A stretch of DNA of 64,000 bases from Chryseobacterium soli (GCF_000737705.1 NZ_JPRH01000001.1:186001-250000), one strand, 5' to 3'; shown: positions 48,786-57,453, numbered from the stretch's first letter. Program-made: numbers and translations. Notes: generated by a model not told the origin, from the letters alone.

Positions 48786-50054
48786 ATGGAAACTAAAAAA
48801 GTGGCTATCGTAGGATACAACAGAATTCCTTTCGCCAGAATGAATACCGCCTACTCCGATGCAGGCAATCAGGATCTGCTTCTTTCCGCATTAACAGGAT
48901 TGATTACCCGTTATCATTTAAAAGGGAAACTCCTTGGGGAAGTTGCCGGCGGTGCCGTGATCAAGCATATCTCCGAGAGCAATCTCATCAGAGAAACGGT
49001 AATGAATACCTCACTGGATCCTGCAACACCCGCATGTGATCTTCAGCAGGCCTGCGACACAGGAATTGAAGCGGCGATTTACATTGGAAATAAAATCGCA
49101 CTAGGCCAGATAGAAAGTGGTATCGCCTGTGGGGTTGAAGCGATGAGCAATATTCCTTTCGAATCTTCCCAAAGATTAAGAAAAGCGTTGCTGAAAGCCA
49201 ATAAAGAAAAGTCAGCCTTTGGCAAATTAAAACATTTGTTGAGTCCAAAACTGAAAGACTGGATGCCGATTCCTTATAAAGGACAGGAACCTAAAACAGG
49301 CCTGGTAATGGGTGAACATACGGAAATCACAGCTAAATATTACCAGATTTCCCGTGAAGAACAAGACCTGCTGGCATTTAACAGCCACAAAAATATGGCT
49401 AAAGCATATGATGAAGGTTTTTTTGATGATATGATAACGCCTGCTTTTGGTCTGGATAAAGATAATAATCTGAGAAGAGATACCAGTCTGGAAAAATTAT
49501 CACAGTTAAAACCAGCCTTTGATAAACAGAACGGAACCTTAACGGCAGGAAACTCTACTCCCTTTACCGATGGGGCTTCTGCAGTATTATTGGCAAGCGA
49601 AGAATGGGCAAAAGCCAATAATCTCCCAATTTTAGCGTATATTACGTTTTCTGAGCTTGCAGGGATAGAATATGTTGAAAACAGACAGAATTTACTGTTA
49701 GCACCCGTTTTTGCCGCTGAAAGAATGCTTAAAAAAGCAGGAATGAATCTAGAAGACTTTGATTATTACGAAATTCATGAAGCATTTGCCGCACAGGTCT
49801 TAGCAACGATTAAGATCTGGGAAAATGATGACCTCGCAAAAAAATTCGGACTTGAAAAAGCATTGGGAAAAATAGACCGCAATAAACTGAATGTAAAAGG
49901 CGGAAGTCTTGCTGCCGCTCATCCATTTGCCGCAACAGGAGGAAGAGTGATTGCCACTTTAGCAAAACTTCTTGATGAAAAAGGAAGCGGAAAAGGATTT
50001 ATTTCGATCTGCGCGGCGAGAGGACAGGGTATAACAATGATTTTAGAAAAATAA
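48786..50054 (+). CDS. Acetyl-CoA C-acyltransferase (thiolase, FadI/FadA type)
   Basis: A 422-residue thiolase from ATG 48786. It has the acylated Cys90 in Gln-Gln-Ala-Cys-Asp-Thr-Gly, the His of Glu-Ile-His-Glu-Ala-Phe-Ala, the His of Ala-Ala-His-Pro-Phe-Ala-Ala-Thr-Gly-Gly-Arg and the second Cys of Ile-Cys-Ala-Ala-Arg-Gly-Gln-Gly. The Arg-Met-Asn-Thr and Pro-Ile-Pro-Tyr-Lys insertion regions resemble FadI. It either shortens 3-ketoacyl-CoA or condenses acyl-CoA. It lies 10 bp after the TetR gene and 11 bp before the thioesterase. Confidence 0.92.
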   Translation: METKKVAIVGYNRIPFARMNTAYSDAGNQDLLLSALTGLITRYHLKGKLLGEVAGGAVIKHISESNLIRETVMNTSLDPATPACDLQQACDTGIEAAIYIGNKIALGQIESGIACGVEAMSNIPFESSQRLRKALLKANKEKSAFGKLKHLLSPKLKDWMPIPYKGQEPKTGLVMGEHTEITAKYYQISREEQDLLAFNSHKNMAKAYDEGFFDDMITPAFGLDKDNNLRRDTSLEKLSQLKPAFDKQNGTLTAGNSTPFTDGASAVLLASEEWAKANNLPILAYITFSELAGIEYVENRQNLLLAPVFAAERMLKKAGMNLEDFDYYEIHEAFAAQVLATIKIWENDDLAKKFGLEKALGKIDRNKLNVKGGSLAAAHPFAATGGRVIATLAKLLDEKGSGKGFISICAARGQGITMILEK

Positions 50055-50065
50055 ATACTGAGTGT

Positions 50066-50491
50066 ATGGACAGATTAGCACAACTCAAACAATTCATTGG
50101 GAAAGAATTTGACCCGTCTCCGTCTCCATTTATGAAATGGCTGAATCCGGTCGTTATTTCGGCAGAAGAGGGCCAGTTGGAATTTCAGTATACGGTACGG
50201 GCAGAATGGCTGAATCCGATTGGAAATTTACATGGCGGAGTAACCGCAGCTATTGTGGATGACATCATCGGAGCAACAATGTTCTCATTAAATGATAAAT
50301 CTTTCATAACAACCATCAATAATGTGATCGATTATTTTTCAACTGCAAAAGAAAATGATAATATTGTAGCCGAAACGAAAATCATTAAAAGAGGTAAGCA
50401 ATTTATCAACGTACAATGCGAAATCTGGAGTGCAGATAAAACAAGATTAATTGCAAGGGGAACCTCCAATTTATTTAAAATTAATAACTAG
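50066..50491 (+). CDS. PaaI-type hotdog thioesterase
   Basis: A 141-residue hotdog-fold acyl-CoA thioesterase. The signature Leu-Asn-Pro-Ile-Gly-Asn-Leu-His-Gly-Gly-Val-Thr-Ala-Ala-Ile-Val-Asp-Asp (about 49-66) has the catalytic Asn/His-Gly-Gly and acidic residue of the family; Ile-Asn-Asn-Val-Ile-Asp-Tyr-Phe is the next strand. It releases acyl groups from CoA. Only 2 bp separate its stop from the fabF start, so the two are translationally linked. Confidence 0.9.
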   Translation: MDRLAQLKQFIGKEFDPSPSPFMKWLNPVVISAEEGQLEFQYTVRAEWLNPIGNLHGGVTAAIVDDIIGATMFSLNDKSFITTINNVIDYFSTAKENDNIVAETKIIKRGKQFINVQCEIWSADKTRLIARGTSNLFKINN

Positions 50492-50493
50492 GT

Positions 50494-51735
50494 ATGAAAC
50501 GAGTTGTCATTACTGGACTGGGCGCAGTAACGCCCTTGGGGAATAATGTCGAAGATTTTTGGCAAAATAGTATAAACGGCGTTAGTGGCGCAGGACTGAT
50601 CAAACAATTTGATACAGAAAAATTTAAAGTTCATTTTGCATGCGAAGTGAAAGACTTTGATCCAAAAGTACACTTAACCCACAATGAAATTAAAAAAAGT
50701 GACATTTTCTCTCAGTACGCCATGTACTCTTCTGCGGAAGCTATTAAGGACTCCGGACTGGATTTAGAAAATATGGACCCGTTTGATACCGGAGTTATCT
50801 GGGGAACAGGCCAGGGCGGTATGCAGACGTTCGAAAGTGAAGTAATGGAATTTGCCCATAGTGAAGGGGTACCACGCTTTAATCCTTTTTTCGTTCCTAA
50901 GTTTATTGCCAATATGGCTTCGGGAATGATCTCTATGAAATATGGACTTCGCGGAATCAATTACACCACGGTTTCTGCCTGTGCGACTGGAAATACGGCA
51001 TTAATGGATGCATTCAATTATATCCGTCTTGGAAAAGCTAAAGTGATCATTAGCGGTGGATCGGAAGCAGCAATTACTCCGGCTTCTGTTGGAGGTTTTT
51101 CAATCATGAAGGCAATGTCTACAAGAAATGATGATTTCGCTACTGCAAGTCGTCCTTATGATGCTGACAGAGATGGTTTTGTGATGGGTGAAGGTGCCGG
51201 TGCTTTAGTTCTTGAAGACTATGACCACGCAAAAGCCAGAGGCGCAAAAATATATGCAGAACTGGTAGGTGCAGCTATGACTGCCGATGCTTACCATATG
51301 ACGGCACCGCATCCTGAAGGGGTCGGAGCTATCAAAGCCATGCAGATCGCGCTGAAAGAAGCTGGAGCCAATGTAGATGATATAGATTACATCAACCCGC
51401 ACGCAACCTCAACACCTTTGGGAGATCTTGTTGAATTAACAGCTATTACCAGCCTTTTCAAAGGAAATAAAAACCTGGACATCAGTGCTACGAAATCTAT
51501 GACGGGACACTTGCTGGGAGCAGCTGGAGCCGCGGAAGCGATTCTTTGTATCAAAGCTATTCAGAACGGTATTATTCCGCCTACGATCAATATGCAGAAG
51601 GTAGATGAGAAGATTCCAAGAGACATCAATATTGTTTTCGGAGAAGCTAAAGAAAAAGATATTACGTTTGCATTAAGCAATGCGTTTGGATTTGGAGGAC
51701 ACAATGCGACTCTGATTTTCAAGAAGTTTAGCTAA
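50494..51735 (+). CDS. fabF: 3-oxoacyl-ACP synthase II-like condensing enzyme
   Basis: A 413-residue ketoacyl synthase with catalytic Cys163 in Val-Ser-Ala-Cys-Ala-Thr-Gly-Asn, His in Asn-Pro-His-Ala-Thr-Ser-Thr-Pro-Leu-Gly-Asp, Lys in Ala-Thr-Lys-Ser-Met-Thr-Gly-His-Leu-Leu-Gly-Ala-Ala-Gly and the C-terminal Asn-Ala-Phe-Gly-Phe-Gly-Gly-His-Asn. A usual FabF by length and motif, but placed in a TetR-controlled operon with a thiolase and a thioesterase instead of with acpP, so it may be a second, specialised KAS. Whether the cell has another fabF cannot be seen here. Confidence 0.92.
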   Translation: MKRVVITGLGAVTPLGNNVEDFWQNSINGVSGAGLIKQFDTEKFKVHFACEVKDFDPKVHLTHNEIKKSDIFSQYAMYSSAEAIKDSGLDLENMDPFDTGVIWGTGQGGMQTFESEVMEFAHSEGVPRFNPFFVPKFIANMASGMISMKYGLRGINYTTVSACATGNTALMDAFNYIRLGKAKVIISGGSEAAITPASVGGFSIMKAMSTRNDDFATASRPYDADRDGFVMGEGAGALVLEDYDHAKARGAKIYAELVGAAMTADAYHMTAPHPEGVGAIKAMQIALKEAGANVDDIDYINPHATSTPLGDLVELTAITSLFKGNKNLDISATKSMTGHLLGAAGAAEAILCIKAIQNGIIPPTINMQKVDEKIPRDINIVFGEAKEKDITFALSNAFGFGGHNATLIFKKFS

Positions 51736-51792
51736 TTTTTGATTAAACATAGATACTATCTCCATAATTTACTGGGAGTTAATTTTAAAATA

Positions 51793-51825
51793 AAGAAAAA
51801 GCAGCCTCGCCAGGTTGCTTTTCTT
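51793..51825 (+). terminator. Terminator after fabF
   Basis: AAGAAAAAGCAGCC and GGTTGCTTTTCTT pair over about 12 bp (one bulge, one G-T) around TCGCCA, 57 bp after the fabF stop; the T-run is interrupted. Confidence 0.6.
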
Positions 51826-51872
51826 ATCAGCAATCTATATTTGATATTCATCTGCAACGTCACCAACATAAA

Positions 51873-51896
51873 AAAGCAGCCCAAATGGGCTGCTTT
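51873..51896 (-). terminator. Terminator of the porin-Dabb-cupin operon
   Basis: AAAGCAGCCC and GGGCTGCTTT form a perfect 10-bp stem with an AAAT loop; on the minus strand a run of six Ts follows. It lies 54 bp after the cupin stop. Confidence 0.8.
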
Positions 51897-51950
51897 ACAA
51901 CATTGCACGAATTATATAAAACACTGAACCAGTGATTGTATATCTAAAAA

Positions 51951-52430
51951 TTATTTGGAATCAGGAATGAAAAAATCATCAGCATCCTCTGAAATTGGCA
52001 CATACATTCTCTCCCACTCCTTACTTTTCACCATATCCCAGCTGTGGCCTTTTCCTTTAAGGTCTTCTGCTAAAAGAATTACTCCAGGTTTGATCATAAA
52101 AGTAGATCCATCGCTCACTTTAAATTTGATGTTTCCTTTTAGAGTAATTACGTACTGCCTTCTTGGGGCTGGGTGTGCATTTTTTTCCCATTCTTCCGTT
52201 TTGTTGCTTATCCAGAATGTTGTGGTATTCATATGCTTCAGCGTGGGAATCTTTCCTTTTTCAAAAGTACATGTTCCGTCAGGGTTATTCACCAGCCTTA
52301 CGGCAGGAATAGATTCACTGGTACTTTCTGTACTTACGCTTAGATGTTGGTGCTTTTTGTCCTGTCCATTCATAAATCCGACGGTGCTTAATGCTGCTGC
52401 AAGGCAAATGCCTTTAACGATGTTTTTCAT
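51951..52430 (-). CDS. Secreted cupin-domain protein
   Basis: A 159-residue protein from ATG 52430, which gives a signal peptide (Met-Lys-Asn-Ile-Val-Lys, hydrophobic to about 20); a longer frame would overlap the Dabb gene. The rest is a single cupin with Arg-Gln-Tyr-Val-Ile-Thr-Leu-Lys-Gly near 79-87, Asp-Gly-Ser and a Ser-Trp-Asp-Met strand; few His ligands are visible, so metal binding is uncertain. Last gene after the porin and Dabb genes. Substrate unknown. Confidence 0.75.
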   Translation of the reverse strand: MKNIVKGICLAAALSTVGFMNGQDKKHQHLSVSTESTSESIPAVRLVNNPDGTCTFEKGKIPTLKHMNTTTFWISNKTEEWEKNAHPAPRRQYVITLKGNIKFKVSDGSTFMIKPGVILLAEDLKGKGHSWDMVKSKEWERMYVPISEDADDFFIPDSK

Positions 52431-52452
52431 TGTAAATTTAATTGTTTTATTT

Positions 52453-52875
52453 TTAATTGTAAACTGTATCATGAACCATCATTTTCTCAAACATGGGTTT
52501 ATACTTTTTTACAAGAGCTAAATGCTCCGGAAGCTGTCCATAGGCTTCCAGCTCTTCCAAACTATCAAACTCCATAGAAGCATTGTAGGTAAAGCTGTTA
52601 TCCAGTACACTTCTGGGACTTGAGGCTGCCGGTTTCCCATAACGCAGATTTCTTTGGTAAGGAAGTTTTTTAAGACCTTCAAAGAAGTTTTCGAATTCTT
52701 TGACTTCAGCTGCAGAAAGATCCTCTCTGAGCCAGAACAGTAAATAATGAAAGTACACTTTTTTCTTTTTTATGGGTTTAAATACCGTCGGTAAAGCGGA
52801 TGCGAATATATTTCCTGAAACCAGCAGCAAAGCGGAAGCTTGTACTGCCTGGAATAAAAATTTTCTTCTTTCCAT
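52453..52875 (-). CDS. Dabb (stress-responsive A/B barrel) protein with twin-arginine-type leader
   Basis: A 140-residue protein with an N-terminal Glu-Arg-Arg-Lys-Phe-Leu-Phe motif and hydrophobic stretch (twin-arginine-like), followed by a dimeric alpha-beta barrel domain: His-Tyr-Leu-Leu-Phe-Trp-Leu, a helix with Val-Lys-Glu-Phe-Glu-Asn-Phe-Phe-Glu-Gly-Leu, Tyr-Asn-Ala-Ser-Met-Glu-Phe-Asp-Ser-Leu-Glu-Glu-Leu-Glu-Ala-Tyr and a C-terminal His-Leu-Ala-Leu-Val. Most Dabb proteins are cytosolic, so an exported one is unusual. Lies 11 bp after the porin stop. Confidence 0.8.
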   Translation of the reverse strand: MERRKFLFQAVQASALLLVSGNIFASALPTVFKPIKKKKVYFHYLLFWLREDLSAAEVKEFENFFEGLKKLPYQRNLRYGKPAASSPRSVLDNSFTYNASMEFDSLEELEAYGQLPEHLALVKKYKPMFEKMMVHDTVYN

Positions 52876-52886
52876 TGTATTATTTT

Positions 52887-54215
52887 TTAATTAAAATCAA
52901 TTCTATATTTCAAGACGAACTGCCATTTTCTATCGGAAACAACAGCATTATTGCCTGGATCATTCTCAAAAACAGGTCTGTTTTGAGCATCAAAAGTCAG
53001 TCTCGAAGACATTCCATTCATGAGTAGCGAAATTCCGGCATCATAAATCACTGCGTTGTCATGAAGTCCTTTTAAGTCGGAAAGCTGCATTCCTACCGCC
53101 GGCTGAAGCTGAAGGTTCTTTTTATCTTTATTAAAATACGGAAGCGTACCTCCCAACTGCACATAATACGTATTTCCGGTACCAATTACAGGCATAGCAT
53201 TCCCGGCTCCATTCAGGCTGGCCTGTGTAACATCTACAGAAGTTGCAGGATTATTTGTTCCTACATATCTTACGTAGTTGGGTCCGTAGTCATTGTGCAT
53301 GGCCATTCCATAAGCACTGATTGAGGTTCCTTTTTCTTTATTCAACGGAGCATCATAGAATAAATCAACGGCAAAGTTTTTCATATCATCGTTCACCGTA
53401 TTTTTATTCACGTCCTGATGCCACATCGCGTTATGGATGTAATCAAATCCGGCACCTAGGCTTAAAACACTCTTTTTACCTACATAAGTCCCTGCATTAA
53501 AAGGAGTAGAAATATTTTCTTTGTCTAAAAATGCATACCTGAAATATCCTGAGAAATCTTTCCCCGGCGAATTTTTACTGAAAGTAGCTACATTTAATTT
53601 TGGATCGGCAGTAGCCATACTGTAAGGATCAGCGACAACCAAACGGTAATCAAATTTTCCCAACTGTCCTTTTACATAAGCGCCTAACTCTCTTACCGTA
53701 TAATCGGTTGCTCCGGCGTTAGAGGTTGCATAAGCGGGTAAATCATACAGCAGTGTATTTAAAGGTCCGGTGGTGAATCTTGACAATCCCCTCCAGGTAG
53801 AGCGTCCTGCTCCAAAAGCAATTTTATCACTGAAGTTATATTCCGCATAAGCATCCAGCAAGTCAAAATAATTACTCGCTTTAGCATTGACGTTAACATT
53901 AGTAGTTCCACCCTGCAGGACGAACATTAATTTTTCTGTCGGTTTATACGTCATTTTTACCCGTACTCTACGAAGAGAAAGATCTGACGCTCCTGATGTT
54001 GCTTCATTATTGATAAGACTTCCGGGATTCATCTGGGTGTATCTTGCCCACAATTCTGCATACCCGCTAAAAGAGATATACCTTGAATGTTCATCATTTA
54101 AATAATGGGTCAGTCCCGGGTTATTAAAGTCATTCTTTTTCTGCGCTTTCACTACAGCACCCATACTCATGAATGACAGCACAACAAGACCTGTTTTAAA
54201 AGATTTTCTATTCAT
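52887..54215 (-). CDS. Outer-membrane porin (phosphate-selective-porin-like)
   Basis: A 443-residue barrel protein starting at ATG 54215 with a signal peptide (1-25). The mature part is a series of amphipathic strands with aromatic residues, Ser-Leu-Arg-Arg-Val-Arg-Val-Lys-Met near 78-86, Gly-Ala-Gly-Arg-Ser, and a closing Lys-Trp-Gln-Phe-Val-Leu-Lys-Tyr-Arg-Ile-Asp-Phe. Similar proteins are called porins of the O/P type. The first gene of the porin-Dabb-cupin operon and divergent from the response regulator, which likely controls it. Confidence 0.8.
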   Translation of the reverse strand: MNRKSFKTGLVVLSFMSMGAVVKAQKKNDFNNPGLTHYLNDEHSRYISFSGYAELWARYTQMNPGSLINNEATSGASDLSLRRVRVKMTYKPTEKLMFVLQGGTTNVNVNAKASNYFDLLDAYAEYNFSDKIAFGAGRSTWRGLSRFTTGPLNTLLYDLPAYATSNAGATDYTVRELGAYVKGQLGKFDYRLVVADPYSMATADPKLNVATFSKNSPGKDFSGYFRYAFLDKENISTPFNAGTYVGKKSVLSLGAGFDYIHNAMWHQDVNKNTVNDDMKNFAVDLFYDAPLNKEKGTSISAYGMAMHNDYGPNYVRYVGTNNPATSVDVTQASLNGAGNAMPVIGTGNTYYVQLGGTLPYFNKDKKNLQLQPAVGMQLSDLKGLHDNAVIYDAGISLLMNGMSSRLTFDAQNRPVFENDPGNNAVVSDRKWQFVLKYRIDFN

Positions 54216-54257
54216 ACTATTTTCTTTTCTTATCTTTTTTAGTTGATTTTTATGGGA

Positions 54258-54265
54258 CAAAATTA
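54258..54265 (-). promoter_or_regulatory. -7 box TAATTTTG of the porin operon
   Basis: A full TAnnTTTG match on the minus strand, 42 bp upstream of the porin ATG and 23 bp from the direct repeats at 54288. Confidence 0.55.
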
Positions 54266-54287
54266 CTCCTGGAAACTCCCGTGCCTC

Positions 54288-54323
54288 ATTAGAAATCTAT
54301 TAGAAAATCTATAGAAAATCATT
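54288..54323. promoter_or_regulatory. Three direct repeats, 11-bp phased: probable response regulator sites
   Basis: AGAAATCTATT, AGAAAATCTAT and AGAAAATCATT start at 54291, 54302 and 54313; a weaker unit follows at 54324. Direct repeats one helical turn apart are typical OmpR-class sites. They lie about 35-70 bp before the expected start of both divergent transcripts. Confidence 0.7.
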
Positions 54324-54362
54324 AAAAGAAAGAATCTGTTCTTCTACAATTAAAATATGGAA

Positions 54363-54370
54363 TACCTTTG
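54363..54370 (+). promoter_or_regulatory. -7 box TACCTTTG of the response regulator gene
   Basis: A full TAnnTTTG match, 90 bp before the ATG at 54461. Confidence 0.5.
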
Positions 54371-54460
54371 TATAGGATTTACAGGACGGCTGACTCTCAA
54401 TTTGTTGACAGGCTGTTTTTCTTCCGAAAACTGAATATCTTATTCTAAAATATTCCCCGC

Positions 54461-55150
54461 ATGAAAGTTTTAATCATAGAAGATAACGCACGAGTTTCCA
54501 GCCTTTTAAAGCGTGGATTGGAAAGCCAGGGCTATCAGATTTACATTTCCGAAGACGCAGAAGATGCGCTCGTACTGGTGGAGAAAATCACTTTCGATCT
54601 CGTGATTACCGATATTATGCTTCCCCGGATGAATGGGATTGAGCTGAGTAAAATGATCAAGCAGAAATATCCGGATCTTCCGATCATCATGCTGACCGCA
54701 CTGGGAACTATTGATGAAAAAATTGAAGGGTTTGATGCAGGAGCAGATGATTATATGGTAAAGCCTTTTGAGATCAGAGAACTGTATGCCCGGATAAAAG
54801 CAGTTTTGCAGAGGAAATCATCTACGATTCAAAAAGATGAACTTTCTTCTCTCTTGGAATACCAGGATCTTCAAGTGAACAGAAGTACAAACCGCGTATT
54901 CAGAGACGGAAAAGAAATTGAACTTACCCCAAAAGAGTTTAAACTCCTGGTTTTCCTGATGAGCAATTCGGAAAGGGTACTATCCAGAGAAGAGATTGCA
55001 GAGAATGTCTGGGGAAATCATTTTGATACAGGTACTAATTACATCGATGTGTATATTGCCTATCTGCGTAAGAAAATTGATAAAGATTTTGAAGAAAAAC
55101 TAATTCATACCCGACCGGGAATGGGCTTCATCTTCACCCATCAATTATAA
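54461..55150 (+). CDS. OmpR-family response regulator (CusR/CopR-like)
   Basis: A 229-residue regulator. The receiver has the acidic pair Glu7-Asp8, the phosphorylation site Asp51 in Val-Ile-Thr-Asp-Ile-Met-Leu-Pro, the Thr of Met-Leu-Thr-Ala and Lys of Val-Lys-Pro-Phe. The winged helix covers about 130-229 (Leu-Thr-Pro-Lys-Glu-Phe-Lys-Leu-Leu; Tyr-Ile-Ala-Tyr-Leu-Arg-Lys-Lys-Ile). The kinase gene follows 74 bp later. Close to the porin divergent operon, which holds the phased repeats. The CusR-like label rests on general similarity only. Confidence 0.93.
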   Translation: MKVLIIEDNARVSSLLKRGLESQGYQIYISEDAEDALVLVEKITFDLVITDIMLPRMNGIELSKMIKQKYPDLPIIMLTALGTIDEKIEGFDAGADDYMVKPFEIRELYARIKAVLQRKSSTIQKDELSSLLEYQDLQVNRSTNRVFRDGKEIELTPKEFKLLVFLMSNSERVLSREEIAENVWGNHFDTGTNYIDVYIAYLRKKIDKDFEEKLIHTRPGMGFIFTHQL

Positions 55151-55224
55151 CATCACAACCACGCGTTTCTTTCAAAAGATATCAAAGCGGTTATCCATGA
55201 CCCTAAAAAAATAGCGATCCGCCT

Positions 55225-56604
55225 ATGAAAATAGCAACCAGAACCGCCCTCAATTACGCCATCCTTACCGCAGGAATTCTCTTTGTTTTTGCTTATGTAC
55301 TCTATTTTGTTTCAGAAAAAAACCGGGAGGATGAATTCAATGACCGTTTAGGCTATAAAATTACCTGGAGATCGGAATTTATTTTTGATGCAAAAATTGA
55401 TTCGTCTAAGATCAAGGAACTTCATGAACGCAACAAAAAATTGCTAAATGAAGCAGATATCAATGTATATAATCATCAAAAACAACTGCTTTTCTCTGAT
55501 ATTCCTCCTTTGGCAAGCAACGAAAAATATCTGGATCGGCTGATTAAAACGAATAAAAACCGAATGGTCTGGCAAAGAGGCGACCGGCAGTATATGGCCA
55601 TCCGGTATGAATATGATTCAGAAAATTATTATGTAATCGGCAGTGCGGTAGATGTTACGGGAAAGGCCCATATCGCGGAATTTAAAAAAGATGTCATCAT
55701 CATTTATATCATCTCGATTGCTGTTATTTTTATTATCGGTTTCCTGTTTTCTTATTATACACTGAAACCTTTGAAAGATATTATTATTCAGATCCGTGAT
55801 ATTTCTGAGCACAACCTCAACAAAAGACTGGATGTTCCGAAGGCAAAAGATGAAATTTACGAGCTCACCGAAACTTTTAATTCAACCTTCAACCGGCTGG
55901 AGAAATCCTTTAATAATCACAAACATTTCGTAACGACAATCTCCCATGAATTCAGGACACCACTTTCTACATTAATTGCAGAACTGGAACTGGCAAAGGA
56001 ACTGAACGTAACTCTGGATGATTATAAACTTTCTATAGATAATGCGCTTCAGGATGCCAACCAGGCATCAGCCCTCTCTTCTGCCCTTCTCGACTTTGCC
56101 CGCGCCAGCTATGATGTATCCCAAATCAGTTTTGTGGATCTTCGTTTGGATGAAATCCTGGCGGAATCAAAGCTTTCCTTATTGCAGAAAAACTCCGGCT
56201 ACAAGGTGGGAATCAACTACATGGACAATACTGCAGATAAGGACCAGAGCAATTATGATTTTCATGGAAACCCATATTTATTACAGATTGCCTTTTCTAA
56301 TCTGATGGAAAATGCCTGTAAATATTCTGCTGATAAATACTGCACGGTGGAAATAGAAGTGCAAAACGAATATCTGGAAGTTCGGTTTATCGATCAGGGG
56401 ATTGGAATTTCCGAAGCTGATCTTTCTAAAATTTTTGATCTTTTTTACCGAGGAAGTAATAAGAATTATGAAAAAGGAAATGGTGTTGGACTATCGATCG
56501 TTAAAAATATCATCGAAATTCATCAGGGGAAACTTTTCATACAATCCGAACAGGGCAAGGGAAGTATATTTAAGGTTCAGTTTCATACGCTGAAAGCATC
56601 TTAA
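55225..56604 (+). CDS. Sensor histidine kinase
   Basis: A 459-residue inner-membrane kinase: helix 1 (about 8-28), periplasmic region of about 130 residues, helix 2 (about 160-180), HAMP linker (Tyr-Tyr-Thr-Leu-Lys-Pro-Leu-Lys-Asp), H-box Thr-Ile-Ser-His-Glu-Phe-Arg-Thr-Pro-Leu near 239-248, N-box Leu-Met-Glu-Asn-Ala-Cys-Lys-Tyr-Ser, and Asp-Gln-Gly-Ile-Gly-Ile-Ser plus Gly-Asn-Gly-Val-Gly-Leu-Ser for ATP. Build and neighbour regulator resemble heavy-metal kinases (CusS) in part, but the signal is not known. A hairpin terminator follows. Confidence 0.93.
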   Translation: MKIATRTALNYAILTAGILFVFAYVLYFVSEKNREDEFNDRLGYKITWRSEFIFDAKIDSSKIKELHERNKKLLNEADINVYNHQKQLLFSDIPPLASNEKYLDRLIKTNKNRMVWQRGDRQYMAIRYEYDSENYYVIGSAVDVTGKAHIAEFKKDVIIIYIISIAVIFIIGFLFSYYTLKPLKDIIIQIRDISEHNLNKRLDVPKAKDEIYELTETFNSTFNRLEKSFNNHKHFVTTISHEFRTPLSTLIAELELAKELNVTLDDYKLSIDNALQDANQASALSSALLDFARASYDVSQISFVDLRLDEILAESKLSLLQKNSGYKVGINYMDNTADKDQSNYDFHGNPYLLQIAFSNLMENACKYSADKYCTVEIEVQNEYLEVRFIDQGIGISEADLSKIFDLFYRGSNKNYEKGNGVGLSIVKNIIEIHQGKLFIQSEQGKGSIFKVQFHTLKAS

Positions 56605-56647
56605 CAGAGTTTTCATTTCGAATAAGAAAGAACCGTCCTGAAATAAA

Positions 56648-56674
56648 AAAAGCAGTCAAAATTGACTGCTTTTA
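56648..56674. terminator. Terminator between the kinase and the L,D-transpeptidase gene
   Basis: GCAGTCAA and TTGACTGC are complementary, extended by A/T pairs, in a region where both strands have T-runs. It serves the plus-strand kinase and the convergent minus-strand gene. Confidence 0.75.
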
Positions 56675-56678
56675 CTTT

Positions 56679-57437
56679 TTATGCTTTTAACCATTCCGAC
56701 GAGGAAAGGTATTTCTGATCAGGATAATAAATAAACAGGCAGTTTTTGCCTTTTATCGTATTAATGATCGGCTGTGATAATGCTTTCGGAAGGGCGGGAC
56801 AGCCCCAGCTTCTTCCTATTCTTTTATGCACTGCGGCAAATTCATCACTCACATAATCGGCTCCGTGAATAACAACCGCTCTTTTTAGCGCTGCATCATT
56901 AAAACCTTTATCCATTCCCAATAATCTCAGTGAATACCCGTTATCTCCCTGGTAAGTAGCATCCGTAATATAAAATCCTAAGCTGCTCTGATAAGAACTT
57001 TCGGTATTCGAAAAGTTCTGGGCAAATTCTTCTCCGGTATTTTTACCGTGCGCTACCAATGAGTTGAAAAGTACCTTTTTTTCATTAAGGTCGATCACCC
57101 AAAGTCTTTTACTGTTCGAGGACATAGAAAAATCGCAGATCGTTAATAAGTGCGAGTCCTGATCAAGCATCCCTGCTTTCTTTAAGTTTTCAAATCCTAT
57201 TAATGCTGTTGAGAAAGCATTAAAATCCAATTTGTGGTCAGCTTCAAATACGATTGAGCTGTAAAGTTCCGCTGAGGAACTGGCTTCATTTTTACTTTTT
57301 GCAGATTTTGTTTCAACTACAGTTTCTATTTTATTGGCAGTAGTGGTTTCTTTCTTTATCTTTCCTTTCTCCGGAGAAAGATAAAAAGAGGTGGCAACCA
57401 TATACGCAATCCCTAATAAACTATACAATCCTTTCAT
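56679..57437 (-). CDS. Murein L,D-transpeptidase-like (YkuD_2 type)
   Basis: A 252-residue exported protein with an N-terminal hydrophobic segment (about 4-20), a Lys/Thr/Ser-rich linker, and a catalytic domain with Arg-Leu-Trp-Val-Ile-Asp, Val-Ile-His-Gly-Ala-Asp-Tyr-Val-Ser and Gly-Arg-Ser-Trp-Gly-Cys-Pro-Ala-Leu-Pro, i.e. the His and Cys of the YkuD_2 class. These proteins likely rework peptidoglycan cross-links; substrate unproven. Single gene, with two promoter boxes upstream. Confidence 0.88.
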   Translation of the reverse strand: MKGLYSLLGIAYMVATSFYLSPEKGKIKKETTTANKIETVVETKSAKSKNEASSSAELYSSIVFEADHKLDFNAFSTALIGFENLKKAGMLDQDSHLLTICDFSMSSNSKRLWVIDLNEKKVLFNSLVAHGKNTGEEFAQNFSNTESSYQSSLGFYITDATYQGDNGYSLRLLGMDKGFNDAALKRAVVIHGADYVSDEFAAVHKRIGRSWGCPALPKALSQPIINTIKGKNCLFIYYPDQKYLSSSEWLKA

Positions 57438-57453
57438 TCAATACTTGTTAATT

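Noticed and set aside
51739..51927. Open frame of 62 codons after fabF on the plus strand
   Set aside because: It runs through two terminator hairpins and is Lys/Ile-rich without any known pattern; explained by A/T-rich non-coding DNA.
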